NCBI GenBank assembly: GCA_016875165.1
Contig: VGSF01000026.1
Location: 1-50,561, forward strand
Length of the DNA stretch: 50,561 nucleotides
Direction of reading: 5' to 3'
Origin: Deltaproteobacteria bacterium
GTDB lineage: Bacteria; Desulfobacterota; SM23-61
This document shows positions 18,054 through 25,314 of the stretch, piece after piece. How positions within the stretch are numbered: the stretch's first letter is position 1; every line of letters starts with the position of its first letter. The translations under genes and the position numbers were made by a program. The notes below the pieces were generated by a model. The model was not told where the DNA came from. It did no database searches and worked only from the letters and a program-made list of their open reading frames with translations.

Positions 18054-18510
18054 CTTTGCTTATCATTCCTTCCATTTCTCTTTTCATTTTTTGCAAATGG
18101 GTCCCAGGCCAGTACGTCCGCCGACACTTCGGGCAGAGATGGAAGGAATCATAAGCCCGATAAATGAAATCCGGCACTTTGCCCTCCGCTTCTTCCTTGG
18201 GAATGGCCTGAAGGCCCTGGTTGCACATCAGGCAGCGGGAAAAAAATTTATTGGCCTCCGGCTTTAAGCTGAGCCTGGAGAGCGTTTCCTTGACTTGTTC
18301 CCGGGGGTCATTGGATTCAATCAACAAAAATTGAAGACCGCCGCCCTTTTCCTGAATTTTCCGGCTGCGGGTCAGCAGCACCCTGCCTTCGGCTAAGGCC
18401 GCTTTGACCGCTCCCTCAAGATTTCCTCCGCTCCAATACACCGCATCCAACCCCAGCATTCGGAGCTTCCTAACCAATTTTCCCAGTGTGCGGTCGGCAA
18501 TGAATTTCAC
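18049..18510 (-). CDS. Mut7-C RNase-domain zinc protein
   Basis: A 153-residue member of the Mut7-C (DUF82) family, a PIN-like fold with a C-terminal zinc ribbon that is predicted to be an RNase. The N-terminus reads F-I-A-D-R-T-L-G-K-L-V-R-K-L-R-M-L-G, the family signature with Asp6. The L-L-T-R-S-R segment (45-50) follows, and the zinc ligands are Cys93, Cys96, Cys126 and Cys129 in C-x2-C pairs. Length is normal. It is oriented divergently from the SNF2 helicase gene, with 189 bp between. Confidence 0.9.
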   Translation of the reverse strand: MKFIADRTLGKLVRKLRMLGLDAVYWSGGNLEGAVKAALAEGRVLLTRSRKIQEKGGGLQFLLIESNDPREQVKETLSRLSLKPEANKFFSRCLMCNQGLQAIPKEEAEGKVPDFIYRAYDSFHLCPKCRRTYWPGTHLQKMKREMEGMISKD

Positions 18511-18699
18511 GTTTTCATTCTATCCGTTCTTTAACTAAGAGTCAAAAAATCCCGAGGCCATGTCTGCATCACTTTAGAATACGGTACCAGAAAAGGAGGT
18601 TGTATTTTAGCGAATTTTGCGCTATGAATTTCAGTATCGTCCCCCAAATGGATTCCTGCAGCTGAAGGAATTTTTTAGCGAAACAAAGTTGACCGAAAA

Positions 18700-20994
18700 A
18701 TGCTATTCCGAACACATGAAGATACTTATCAGGCTTATCAACGCTTTGCCGAGAAAGGTAATTTTAAGAAAGCTTATCATTGCCTGGAGAGCCTGCTCTC
18801 TCAGTTCCCCAGAGATGTCCAATTGATCACAGAAATTGTGAACTTCTCACTCTTTGAATGGGGTAAGTATGAGATGGCCAGGCCGTGGCTGATCACTCTG
18901 ACCAAGATCCGCTCCTTTTGGGCGGACTATGCCCTGCTCAGCCGCGGAGAGGCAGACCTTGGAAACAACCGCCAGGCCAGGAAATACTTGGAGCAGGCGA
19001 AGGAACTCCTGCCCAAACAGCCCTCCGCCGAGGACAAAAGAAAAGCGAGGGAAACCTTTGCCTATATCGAAAGCCGGCTCGAGTATAACGATTCTATAAA
19101 GACCACGAAAAAAAAGGAAACGGGGGGCCCTGCGACCGGAAGAGAACAACCGCCTGCTTCTCAGCAGGCTCGCGCTTCAAGGAAGGCCGACATCCAGGAG
19201 CCGGCTGTTACCAAACCTGTTTCCCAAACGCCTTCCGCCCAAATAAAACAGGAAGGAACGACACCAGGCAGGGAAAGAGAATCATCCCTGATTCCCGCCT
19301 TCAATGTCCCCTTGACCATCGCCCCTCCCGACCCGGCGACCTCTCTTATAAATCTGCCGGCTAACCTCTCTTCGCTGAAAGAGATTAAACTTCGGATGGA
19401 ATACACCCATCTAACCATCCAGGGCGGTTTTGATGAGCTGCTTTGTTTAAATTCCATCCGCGGGGTGGAGAAGTTCTGGTATCAGATCGAGACCGTGAAG
19501 AAAGTCCTGAAGTATTTTCGGGGGCGGGTGCTTTTGTGTGATGAGGTGGGCCTGGGCAAGACCATTGAAGCGGGGATGGTCATCAAGGAATACCTGCTCA
19601 GGGGAATGGCCAGAAATATCCTGATCCTTACCCCTCCGGCGCTGGTTTCCCAGTGGCAGGAGGAGATGCAGGTTAAATTCGGCCTTGAATTTGCCACCAC
19701 CGATGACCCGGAAGCGATGGAAGATCCCGAACGATTCTGGAAGGGGCGATATATTATCGCTTCCCTCCATACCGCCAAGAGCAAAAGGAATATGCCCCTG
19801 GTAACCCGGGAGTTTTTTGATCTTCTGGTCGTCGATGAGGCCCACCATTTAAGGAACAGGTCAACTCTGGCCTGGAAGCTGGTCAACCAATTTCAGAAAA
19901 GGTACATCCTCCTGCTTTCAGCCACACCTTTGCAGAATAATCTGATTGAACTTTTCAACCTGATCACTCTTTTGAAACCGGGGCAGTTCAAGACGGAAAA
20001 GCTCTTTCGCCAGGAATATCTGGCCAGGGGGAATCTCCGCACCCCGGCCAATAAGGATAAACTGAGGGAGCTTCTGCGCGAGGTGATGATCCGCAATACC
20101 AGGAGCGCTATTGATCTGAAGCTTCCCAGAAGATATGCCACGACCCTGCGGATTGAACCCACCGAGGTCGAACGGAAAATCTACCAGGGGCTGAATGATT
20201 ATCTCCGCGGAAATGGCCTGAACCGGCAGACGGTCACTCTGCTGCTGCGGGAGGCGGGCAGCAGTCCCGCTGCCCTGAGGGGAACCCTTGCTCGTCTGCC
20301 CCCCAATCGTTACCAGCAGGAGATTATGGACAGGATTGGCGCTCTGGAAGATAGCTCCAAGGGGAAAGCGCTGCTGGACATTTTGCGCAGGAATGTTTCC
20401 GAAAAGGTCGTTATCTTCACCCAGTTCATTAAAAGTGTTGATTACCTGACGGATCTGCTGCGGCGAAACGGGATTTCCTTCGCGACCTTCAAAGGAACTT
20501 TGTCCAACTGGGAAAAGAATGCGGCCATTGAGAATTTCAGGAATGAAGCGCCCGTCCTGATTTCTACGGAATCGGGCGGCGAAGGAAGAAATCTGCAGTT
20601 CTGCAACACCATGGTCAATTTTGACCTTCCCTGGAACCCGATGCGCATCGAGCAGAGAATCGGGCGGCTGCACCGCATCGGACAGACCCGGGATGTTTTC
20701 ATCTTCAATCTTTCCCTGAAGGAAACCATCGAGGATCATATGATGGACATCCTGGATCATAAGATCAATATGTTCGAGATGGTCATCGGCGAAATTGAGC
20801 CCATCCTGGGGCACCTGGAAACCGAAGAAGATTTTGAGAACATCATCCTGGAAATCTGGCTCCGCAGTCAAAACGAGCGGGATTTGGCCGCAGGTTTTGC
20901 CAGATTCGGGGACGAACTCCTCAAAGCGAAAAAAGCCTATGTGCAGGCCAAGGCTTTTGATGAGGATATTTTTGGCGAAGACTATGAAATTTAG
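18700..20994 (+). CDS. TPR-SNF2 family helicase-like ATPase
   Basis: A 764-residue superfamily 2 ATPase of the SNF2/RapA type, expected to translocate on double-stranded DNA or remodel protein-DNA complexes. Residues 1-130 are alpha-helical and TPR-like, 135-225 is a low-complexity linker, and the ATPase follows. Motif I is D-E-V-G-L-G-K-T (281-288), motif II D-E-A-H (379-382), motif III S-A-T-P-L-Q-N (407-413). Helicase C has S-G-G-E-G-R-N-L-Q and R-I-G-R-L-H-R-I-G-Q-T (about 625-665). The ATG at 18700 follows an in-frame stop and has no clear ribosome binding site. The gene is 8 bp from a zinc-finger protein gene. The N-terminal TPR fusion is unusual. Confidence 0.93.
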   Translation: MLFRTHEDTYQAYQRFAEKGNFKKAYHCLESLLSQFPRDVQLITEIVNFSLFEWGKYEMARPWLITLTKIRSFWADYALLSRGEADLGNNRQARKYLEQAKELLPKQPSAEDKRKARETFAYIESRLEYNDSIKTTKKKETGGPATGREQPPASQQARASRKADIQEPAVTKPVSQTPSAQIKQEGTTPGRERESSLIPAFNVPLTIAPPDPATSLINLPANLSSLKEIKLRMEYTHLTIQGGFDELLCLNSIRGVEKFWYQIETVKKVLKYFRGRVLLCDEVGLGKTIEAGMVIKEYLLRGMARNILILTPPALVSQWQEEMQVKFGLEFATTDDPEAMEDPERFWKGRYIIASLHTAKSKRNMPLVTREFFDLLVVDEAHHLRNRSTLAWKLVNQFQKRYILLLSATPLQNNLIELFNLITLLKPGQFKTEKLFRQEYLARGNLRTPANKDKLRELLREVMIRNTRSAIDLKLPRRYATTLRIEPTEVERKIYQGLNDYLRGNGLNRQTVTLLLREAGSSPAALRGTLARLPPNRYQQEIMDRIGALEDSSKGKALLDILRRNVSEKVVIFTQFIKSVDYLTDLLRRNGISFATFKGTLSNWEKNAAIENFRNEAPVLISTESGGEGRNLQFCNTMVNFDLPWNPMRIEQRIGRLHRIGQTRDVFIFNLSLKETIEDHMMDILDHKINMFEMVIGEIEPILGHLETEEDFENIILEIWLRSQNERDLAAGFARFGDELLKAKKAYVQAKAFDEDIFGEDYEI

Positions 20995-21002
20995 AGGATA
21001 AG

Positions 21003-22127
21003 ATGTTACCAAGCAGGCCCTTGCCTGAAGTTTTGTCCGACATATTGACTCTCCAGGGCGCCGTCCTGGAAAAAACGCCGGATGACTGTCTTGAGTTCCT
21101 GGCGCCTCCGGTCCTCTCCGAAATGCTCGGCATTCCGGAGCACGGCAAGATGAGTTTCGCTTATCAACCCGCCCCCGGCGAGGCTATCAGCGCTGCTTAT
21201 GACTCCGACCTTTTCCGAGCGATTGCCCGTCTCTTCCCTGAAAAAAACCAGTTGGCTATGGCGCTTTATCCTTCTCCGGCCCTGAATATGGCCAAGATGT
21301 CCGGCTCGGTTGAAGAAAAGATTGTTCTGGCCAACGCCACCTTCCGCCTTAAACAGACTGAGAGCCGGGCCATCCGTTATCTTCTGGGGTTTTTCAAATA
21401 TACCGCCCTCTCCGATGAAAAAAGGGAGGGGCTGATGTCCCTGCTGGTCAATGAGCTGAACCTTTCGACCTCCGCCGCGGGTGAGCGCCTCACGGAGATC
21501 ATGGGAGCGCTTCAAGAAGCAGATCCGGATAAAAAACCAAACCCGGAAATAACCAAAGTGTTTCAGGCAGCCCGCTCGGCCGCTGCCCTCGCCGTTGTGG
21601 AAGAACTTGGCCCTTTTGGGCAAAGCCTGAATAAGAGACTTAACCGCGACATCAAAAGGGTGTTTGAGTATTATGAGACCATTAAAATCGAGACCCAAAA
21701 GGCCATGGAAAAGAAAGCTCTATCCGGCGAGCAATCCGTCGAAAAGCAGCGGGAGAAAGTAAACGCCATTGAAACCGAAAAGCGATGGAAGATTCAGGAT
21801 CTGATCTCCAAATACGCTTTGAATATCCGCATCGAGCTGGTGGCCTTCATCGTCGTGGAAACCCAATCCCCTGTTTTTTGGATCGAGATCAAAAGGCGCC
21901 TTTCTTCCAGACCGTTCCCCCTGACGTATAATCCCCTGCTCAGAAAATGGGACCCCCTACCCTGTGAATCCTGTTTCTATCCTCGGGGCGGGTATTCTAT
22001 CTGCGATGATAAATTGCATATCATCTGCTCCGCTTGCTTCAAGAAATGTTCCCAATGCGGAAAGCCCTTTTGTTCCGCCTGCCATAAGCATGGATGTCCC
22101 CGGTGCTCAAAGGGTACGGCCCAATGA
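21003..22127 (+). CDS. Hypothetical protein with C-terminal Cys-rich zinc-binding region
   Basis: A 374-residue protein whose function I do not recognise. Residues 1-320 are mostly helical and charged, with a long coiled-coil-like stretch near 225-270. The last 54 residues hold at least ten Cys in C-x2-C pairs (C-E-S-C, C-S-A-C, C-S-Q-C, C-S-A-C, C-P-R-C) plus His, suggesting two or three zinc knuckles. The gene begins 8 bp after the SNF2 ATPase gene with AGGATAAG before the ATG, so the two are almost certainly co-translated partners. The zinc region may bind nucleic acid or the ATPase (inference). Confidence 0.82.
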   Translation: MLPSRPLPEVLSDILTLQGAVLEKTPDDCLEFLAPPVLSEMLGIPEHGKMSFAYQPAPGEAISAAYDSDLFRAIARLFPEKNQLAMALYPSPALNMAKMSGSVEEKIVLANATFRLKQTESRAIRYLLGFFKYTALSDEKREGLMSLLVNELNLSTSAAGERLTEIMGALQEADPDKKPNPEITKVFQAARSAAALAVVEELGPFGQSLNKRLNRDIKRVFEYYETIKIETQKAMEKKALSGEQSVEKQREKVNAIETEKRWKIQDLISKYALNIRIELVAFIVVETQSPVFWIEIKRRLSSRPFPLTYNPLLRKWDPLPCESCFYPRGGYSICDDKLHIICSACFKKCSQCGKPFCSACHKHGCPRCSKGTAQ

Positions 22128-22247
22128 ACTCGGCCCCCCGCTAATTCAAAAGGCGCGAAGGAAGCGGCTGTCTATTTCTGTTGACAATAAATTAATTGTA
22201 TGATAAAAATATTTTTGTATGATAAATTAAATAATGGCTGGCAATGT

Positions 22248-22363
22248 TGCTGGATTCGTAAAAAGTCTGGAAATGCTTTTTTCCGTCATTCCGGCCCCGA
22301 TGAAAATCGGGGCCGGAATGACGAATTATATGGATTTTCGACTTTTTACTAATTTATCATCAT
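22248..22363. repeat. CGTAAAAAGTC-ended palindromic repeat, short copy 5
   Basis: A 116-bp minimal version: GATTCGTAAAAAGTC, GTCATTCCGGCCCCGAT and ATCGGGGCCGGAATGAC in perfect inverted order, then CGACTTTTTACTAAT. It lacks the second interior block of the longer copies. It lies in the 270-bp gap upstream of the antitoxin gene. Confidence 0.75.
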
Positions 22364-22398
22364 TATTAACTGTTAACTGCACAAATCAAGAGGCTCAT

Positions 22399-22650
22399 AT
22401 GCATATCGTAACAACATCAAATCGTGGACAAATCGTCATCCCGAGGGAAGTCCGGAAAAAATTGCAGATTGTTCCCGGGAAAAAGCTGTTGGTGAAAACC
22501 GAAGCCGACCATATCCGCATCACCCCTCTACCGGATGACCCGGTAGAACAATTTTGCGGAATCTTTAAAGATGGGCCATCGCTTACCAAGGCTTTATTAG
22601 AAGAACGGAGAAAGGATCGGGAACGTGAATCGAAAAAGACTGCTGGATAG
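22399..22650 (+). CDS. vapB: AbrB/VapB-type antitoxin
   Basis: An 83-residue SpoVT/AbrB-fold DNA-binding protein: T-T-S-N-R-G-Q-I-V-I-P-R-E-V-R-K-K-L (residues 5-22) is the swapped-hairpin barrel, and the C-terminal half is helical and charged as in toxin-binding antitoxins. A longer upstream start would run into the repeat and is rejected; ATG at 22399 is preceded by AGAGG. It overlaps the PIN gene by 26 bp. It is expected to neutralise that toxin and repress the operon. Confidence 0.9.
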   Translation: MHIVTTSNRGQIVIPREVRKKLQIVPGKKLLVKTEADHIRITPLPDDPVEQFCGIFKDGPSLTKALLEERRKDRERESKKTAG

Positions 22651-23035
22651 CTTTGCTCTTCTAGCTTATCTGAACCAAGAAAACGGCTTTGAAATCATTA
22701 AAAGTGTGCTGGCCAAAGCACAGAAATCTGGCATTTTTCTTGTGATGAATGAAATTAATATCGGCGAATCCTACTACATCCTTTTCCGCAAAAGGGGGAG
22801 AGAAAAAGCGGATTATTTCCTGGAAAACGTACTGCCCGGGCTGCCCATTATTGCCGTTACGAATGATTTTCAGCAAGTAATCGACGCCGCCCGGATAAAA
22901 GCCGAGTACTCCCTTTCCTTTGCCGATTGCTTTGCCGTGGCCACCGCCCGCCGCGAAGAGGCAACGATCATGACAGGGGACCCGGAATTTAAAAGAATAG
23001 AGCGCCTCGTTGAAATTGAATGGGTTCGCGCTTGA
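22625..23035 (+). CDS. vapC: PIN-domain toxin (VapC type)
   Basis: A 136-residue PIN-domain ribonuclease. The acidic metal-binding set is visible: Asp8 (L-D-S-F-A), Glu48 (N-I-G-E-S-Y), Asp101 (F-A-D-C-F) and Asp119 (T-G-D-P-E-F). VapC toxins cleave tRNA or rRNA when released from the antitoxin. The start codon ATG lies inside the antitoxin gene (26-bp overlap), so translation is coupled. It ends 21 bp before a 266-bp repeat element. Confidence 0.9.
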   Translation: MNRKRLLDSFALLAYLNQENGFEIIKSVLAKAQKSGIFLVMNEINIGESYYILFRKRGREKADYFLENVLPGLPIIAVTNDFQQVIDAARIKAEYSLSFADCFAVATARREEATIMTGDPEFKRIERLVEIEWVRA

Positions 23036-23055
23036 TTCCCTTTTCTTCTTTCCTT

Positions 23056-23323
23056 GTATCAGTTTAGCGGTTTGAAAAAATGGTTTGACCGCCTTTGTTG
23101 AGGGCCGGGGGTCTGGGCGGAACGCGCCGGAAGCATCGGCTGGGTTTCCGCTTGGCCACGAGGAATCCCGCGCGTTTCCGCTGGAGGAGGCGGGAGGCGT
23201 TTTCCCCGCCCCTCCCGGGAAGAAATCAGCGCCTCGTGATTCCAAGCGGGCCGACCAGGCCCCCGGGCCATGGATTCCCTCGGCCCCTACGCCCCACCTC
23301 TTTTCAAAGAGCTAAAGTGTTAC
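23056..23323 (+). repeat. 266-bp MITE-like hairpin element, copy A
   Basis: A 268-bp element bounded by GTATCAGTTTAGCGGTTTG and CAAAGAGCTAAAGTGTTAC, imperfect 23-bp terminal inverted repeats of consensus GTAWCANTTTAGC-NN-TTTGAAAA. Inside, two long GC-rich arms (GGGCCGGGGGTCTGGGCGG near the left, CCGACCAGGCCCCCGGGCC near the right) pair as a stem, and an inner GGCGGG...CCCGCC hairpin follows. Conserved blocks AACGCGCCGGAAGCATCGG and TGATTCCAAGCGGGCC identify the family. It encodes no transposase. It lies between two convergent toxin modules. Confidence 0.85.
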
Positions 23324-23553
23324 CTTTGCCTTTTCACCCGGTCAAAGGCATTTTCTGCCCGGTGTTGCTCGTCTATCGAAACCTGGCTTGAGTAATTGGA
23401 ATAGATCGTCCTGGGAGTATTGCCGGCGATTGTTGCGACCACGGCCGGATCGATCTTGGAGTCCCTGAGCATGGACATGATCTGTACGAGTATTTCTTTT
23501 CTCTCTCTTTCCCCTAAAACTGAAAAAGGGTCTGAAGGATTAAATCCTTTCAA
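23320..23553 (-). CDS. Small hypothetical protein, 3' end in repeat
   Basis: A possible 77-residue protein starting at TTG (23551-23553). The sequence looks protein-like (charged, amphipathic helices: E-R-K-E-I-L-V-Q-I-M-S-M-L-R, then I-A-G-N-T-P-R-T-I-Y) with a DNA-binding-like helix-turn feel, but no family is recognised. The stop codon TAA lies within the terminal inverted repeat of the adjacent 266-bp element, so insertion may have trimmed the C-terminus. No good ribosome binding site is seen. Confidence 0.35.
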   Translation of the reverse strand: MKGFNPSDPFSVLGERERKEILVQIMSMLRDSKIDPAVVATIAGNTPRTIYSNYSSQVSIDEQHRAENAFDRVKRQR

Positions 23554-23613
23554 CTCGGCTTAAATAATTCTTGCACAAAGTAAACGATAAAAAAGCACTT
23601 CACGTCTATGAGA

Positions 23614-24018
23614 TTAGGAAGTAAGAATTTGGAAGCGAGGAATGCCTTTAAGGGTTTTGTCAAACGTGAGCGTAATAGCTGCTCCGGCCTTTCCATTGGC
23701 CCGGCCCAGGTAGTAATCGGAAAAATCACCTTTCCCCTGACGATAGTCGGATAGAGCCTGCCAGACCGTATCTTTTTCGGCGATCTCAAACTGCGCAATC
23801 CGCAGAACCCCCTCAAGCGCCCTCAGTAGATCGGTTTTGGGGAAGTCATACGCACTTTCCAGGACCCACACCAATTCGCACAGAATGATTGGCTGAATAA
23901 GCATCTTTTCGCCTTTGGCAGCAGCCCCTTCGATGGCTTTGGCGGCTGCTTCGGCCTGCCTTTCATCATCCTGGGTAAGATAACGGACCAGCACATTTGT
24001 ATCCAGGCCTTTTATCAT
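23614..24018 (-). CDS. vapC: PIN-domain toxin (VapC type), second module
   Basis: A 134-residue PIN-domain protein of the L-D-T-N-V-L-V-R-Y type. Metal ligands are Asp6, Glu49 (L-C-E-L), Asp101 (D-F-S-D-Y-Y) and Asp120 (T-F-D-K-T). It is predicted to be an endoribonuclease toxin. Its ATG overlaps the antitoxin stop by 4 bp. It has little similarity to the PIN protein at 22625 apart from the active-site residues, so the two modules are independent acquisitions rather than a duplication. Confidence 0.92.
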   Translation of the reverse strand: MIKGLDTNVLVRYLTQDDERQAEAAAKAIEGAAAKGEKMLIQPIILCELVWVLESAYDFPKTDLLRALEGVLRIAQFEIAEKDTVWQALSDYRQGKGDFSDYYLGRANGKAGAAITLTFDKTLKGIPRFQILTS

Positions 24019-24257
24019 TTTCCTTTTCTCTGCTCGCGAATGACCTGATTCATCTTTTCCACCGAAACGCCCGGCCGACCAGGGCGATGCAACAGACCTT
24101 TTAAGCTTTGAACATCTTCAGATACCGGTCGTATTAATACATCCCCATCTTCCTGGATGATAAAATCAAGCCGGTCTCCGGGCCCCAGCTTCAAACGATC
24201 CCGTATGGTTTTAGGAATGACCATTTGTCCTTTACTGGTTAAAGTAGAAGTGGGCAT
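24015..24257 (-). CDS. vapB: AbrB/VapB-type antitoxin, second module
   Basis: An 80-residue SpoVT/AbrB protein: T-S-K-G-Q-M-V-I-P-K-T-I-R-D-R-L (residues 7-22) followed by G-D-R-L-D-F-I and a charged C-terminal helix. I choose the ATG at 24255-24257, which follows GGAGG; a longer frame upstream would run through the promoter and operator. It overlaps the toxin by 4 bp and is transcribed first. It probably represses its own promoter via the palindrome at 24293-24312. Confidence 0.92.
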   Translation of the reverse strand: MPTSTLTSKGQMVIPKTIRDRLKLGPGDRLDFIIQEDGDVLIRPVSEDVQSLKGLLHRPGRPGVSVEKMNQVIREQRKGK

Positions 24258-24292
24258 ATTTGCCTCCGCTGCAATCTTACCTATTTTAACTA

Positions 24293-24312
24293 ATCTTACT
24301 TTAGAGTAAGAT
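24293..24312. promoter_or_regulatory. Candidate antitoxin operator palindrome
   Basis: ATCTTACT-TTAG-AGTAAGAT, a perfect 8-bp inverted repeat with a 4-bp spacer, 36 bp upstream of the antitoxin ATG. It overlaps the predicted -10 box. A further ATCTTAC half-site lies at 24283-24289. This matches the usual position of an autoregulatory operator in VapBC modules. Confidence 0.6.
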
Positions 24313-24331
24313 ATTATCTCGACCTTGTCAA
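24303..24331 (-). promoter_or_regulatory. Predicted promoter of the second toxin-antitoxin operon
   Basis: On the minus strand, a perfect -35 TTGACA (24331 down to 24326), a 17-bp spacer, and TACTCT (24308 down to 24303) as a weak -10. The -10 lies inside the operator palindrome, so bound antitoxin would block RNA polymerase. Confidence 0.5.
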
Positions 24332-24402
24332 TACACTTAATCGTCTGGCCCTCCTTCATTTTTCATTTTCGTTCATGACTTCAGAATGATGTTCATGGCC
24401 CG

Positions 24403-24600
24403 GCCCGGACGGGAGGGGGAATCTCTCGGGAGCACAAGGCCCCGCCTAAGGCGGGTTCTTTCATGGATAAGGGCGGGGCTCCCGCCGCTGATGCCCTGCC
24501 TTCCTTCGATCCCGCCTTTTCTTTGCGGAAGAAAAGCACGGGCTATGGTCCAATCTTGTTCCCGCCGGCGCTCCTTCTTTCATCCCCCTCCCGTCCGGGC
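24403..24600. repeat. 198-bp element with perfect 18-bp terminal inverted repeats
   Basis: GCCCGGACGGGAGGGGGA (24403-24420) and TCCCCCTCCCGTCCGGGC (24583-24600) are exact inverted copies. The interior has a CCCCGCC...GGCGGG hairpin. There is no coding capacity. It resembles the 266-bp family in plan (GC-rich hairpin, inverted ends) but shares no obvious sequence with it. Confidence 0.65.
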
Positions 24601-25314
24601 TTCGTCTATAACTGTGAATTATTCAATTTATTCAAAAGTGAACGGTGGCACCCATTAAAAGACTTACTCGTCTGGCCCACTTTAAATTTTGTGTTTTTGC
24701 CCGGGATAGAGGGCCCTGGTCTAGGAATCATGGCGGGTAAAACATTGACACAGACTCCCCAGTTTACCTCCGCAGAGGCGTGCGGGATCGGAGGAACGCA
24801 TAGAAAGCTCGGTTGAAGCCCCGCTGAGCCCGATGAAGAACCAGTACCCTCAACAGCTTACTAACGCGCCAACGATACCACCTCTTCACCGCGAGGTAGA
24901 ATCAGTCGCCCGCTACCCTTACCGATCTTTCTGCTTTTGCTAAGAAAACTCCGTTCCTCTTAAAGAAGGCCCATCGCCTCAACACATTGTTGACGTCGTA
25001 ACTGATGTCCATCCATGGCATGGCCAGGAAGTCTCCGATTCCAAACCGCCTCCCTGCAACCTCAGACCCTAACAGTGTCTGAATTGCAATTTTTTCCTTA
25101 GGCCCCTTCCAATTGAATAAAGAATTTGCTAAACTACGGCCAATCAACCGGATTGATTCTGACGTTGCCGGTCAACGTCTCTGCCCGGCTACCCGGCGCC
25201 ATCTTGGAAAGTTACAAAAACCACCTTTGAATGCTCTGGTAAAATTATGGGGGGCAAATTGTTGGGTCTAATCATGGATGAAACCCGGATTGCTCAACAG
25301 GAAAGGAGTCAGAG
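24601..25314. other. Interval without a convincing gene
   Basis: About 710 bp with no recognised gene. On the minus strand 24902-25147 could encode 81 residues from a TTG start. After its stop codon the same frame stays open for 44 more residues rich in Arg, Trp and Phe (down to about 24765). This looks like a decayed gene, possibly once a longer protein interrupted by a stop. I recognise no family. The end of the interval supplies GGAAAGGAG for the ThDP enzyme gene. Confidence 0.35.

Noticed and set aside
19918..21012. 364-codon minus-strand frame opposite the SNF2 gene
   Set aside because: Opposite a gene with clear helicase motifs. Its length comes from codon bias in the sense strand, and its composition is not protein-like.
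23085..23315. Open frames of about 76-98 codons inside the 266-bp elements, similar between copies A and D (also 36587-36817)
   Set aside because: Similarity follows from the repeat itself. Frames are shifted or interrupted in copies E, F, G and H, the composition is Pro/Gly/Arg-rich on both strands, and stem pairing explains the conservation better than coding.
24386..24658. Plus-strand frame over the 198-bp inverted-repeat element
   Set aside because: It lies across a GC-rich palindrome, is Arg/Pro-rich and has no start signal or family.
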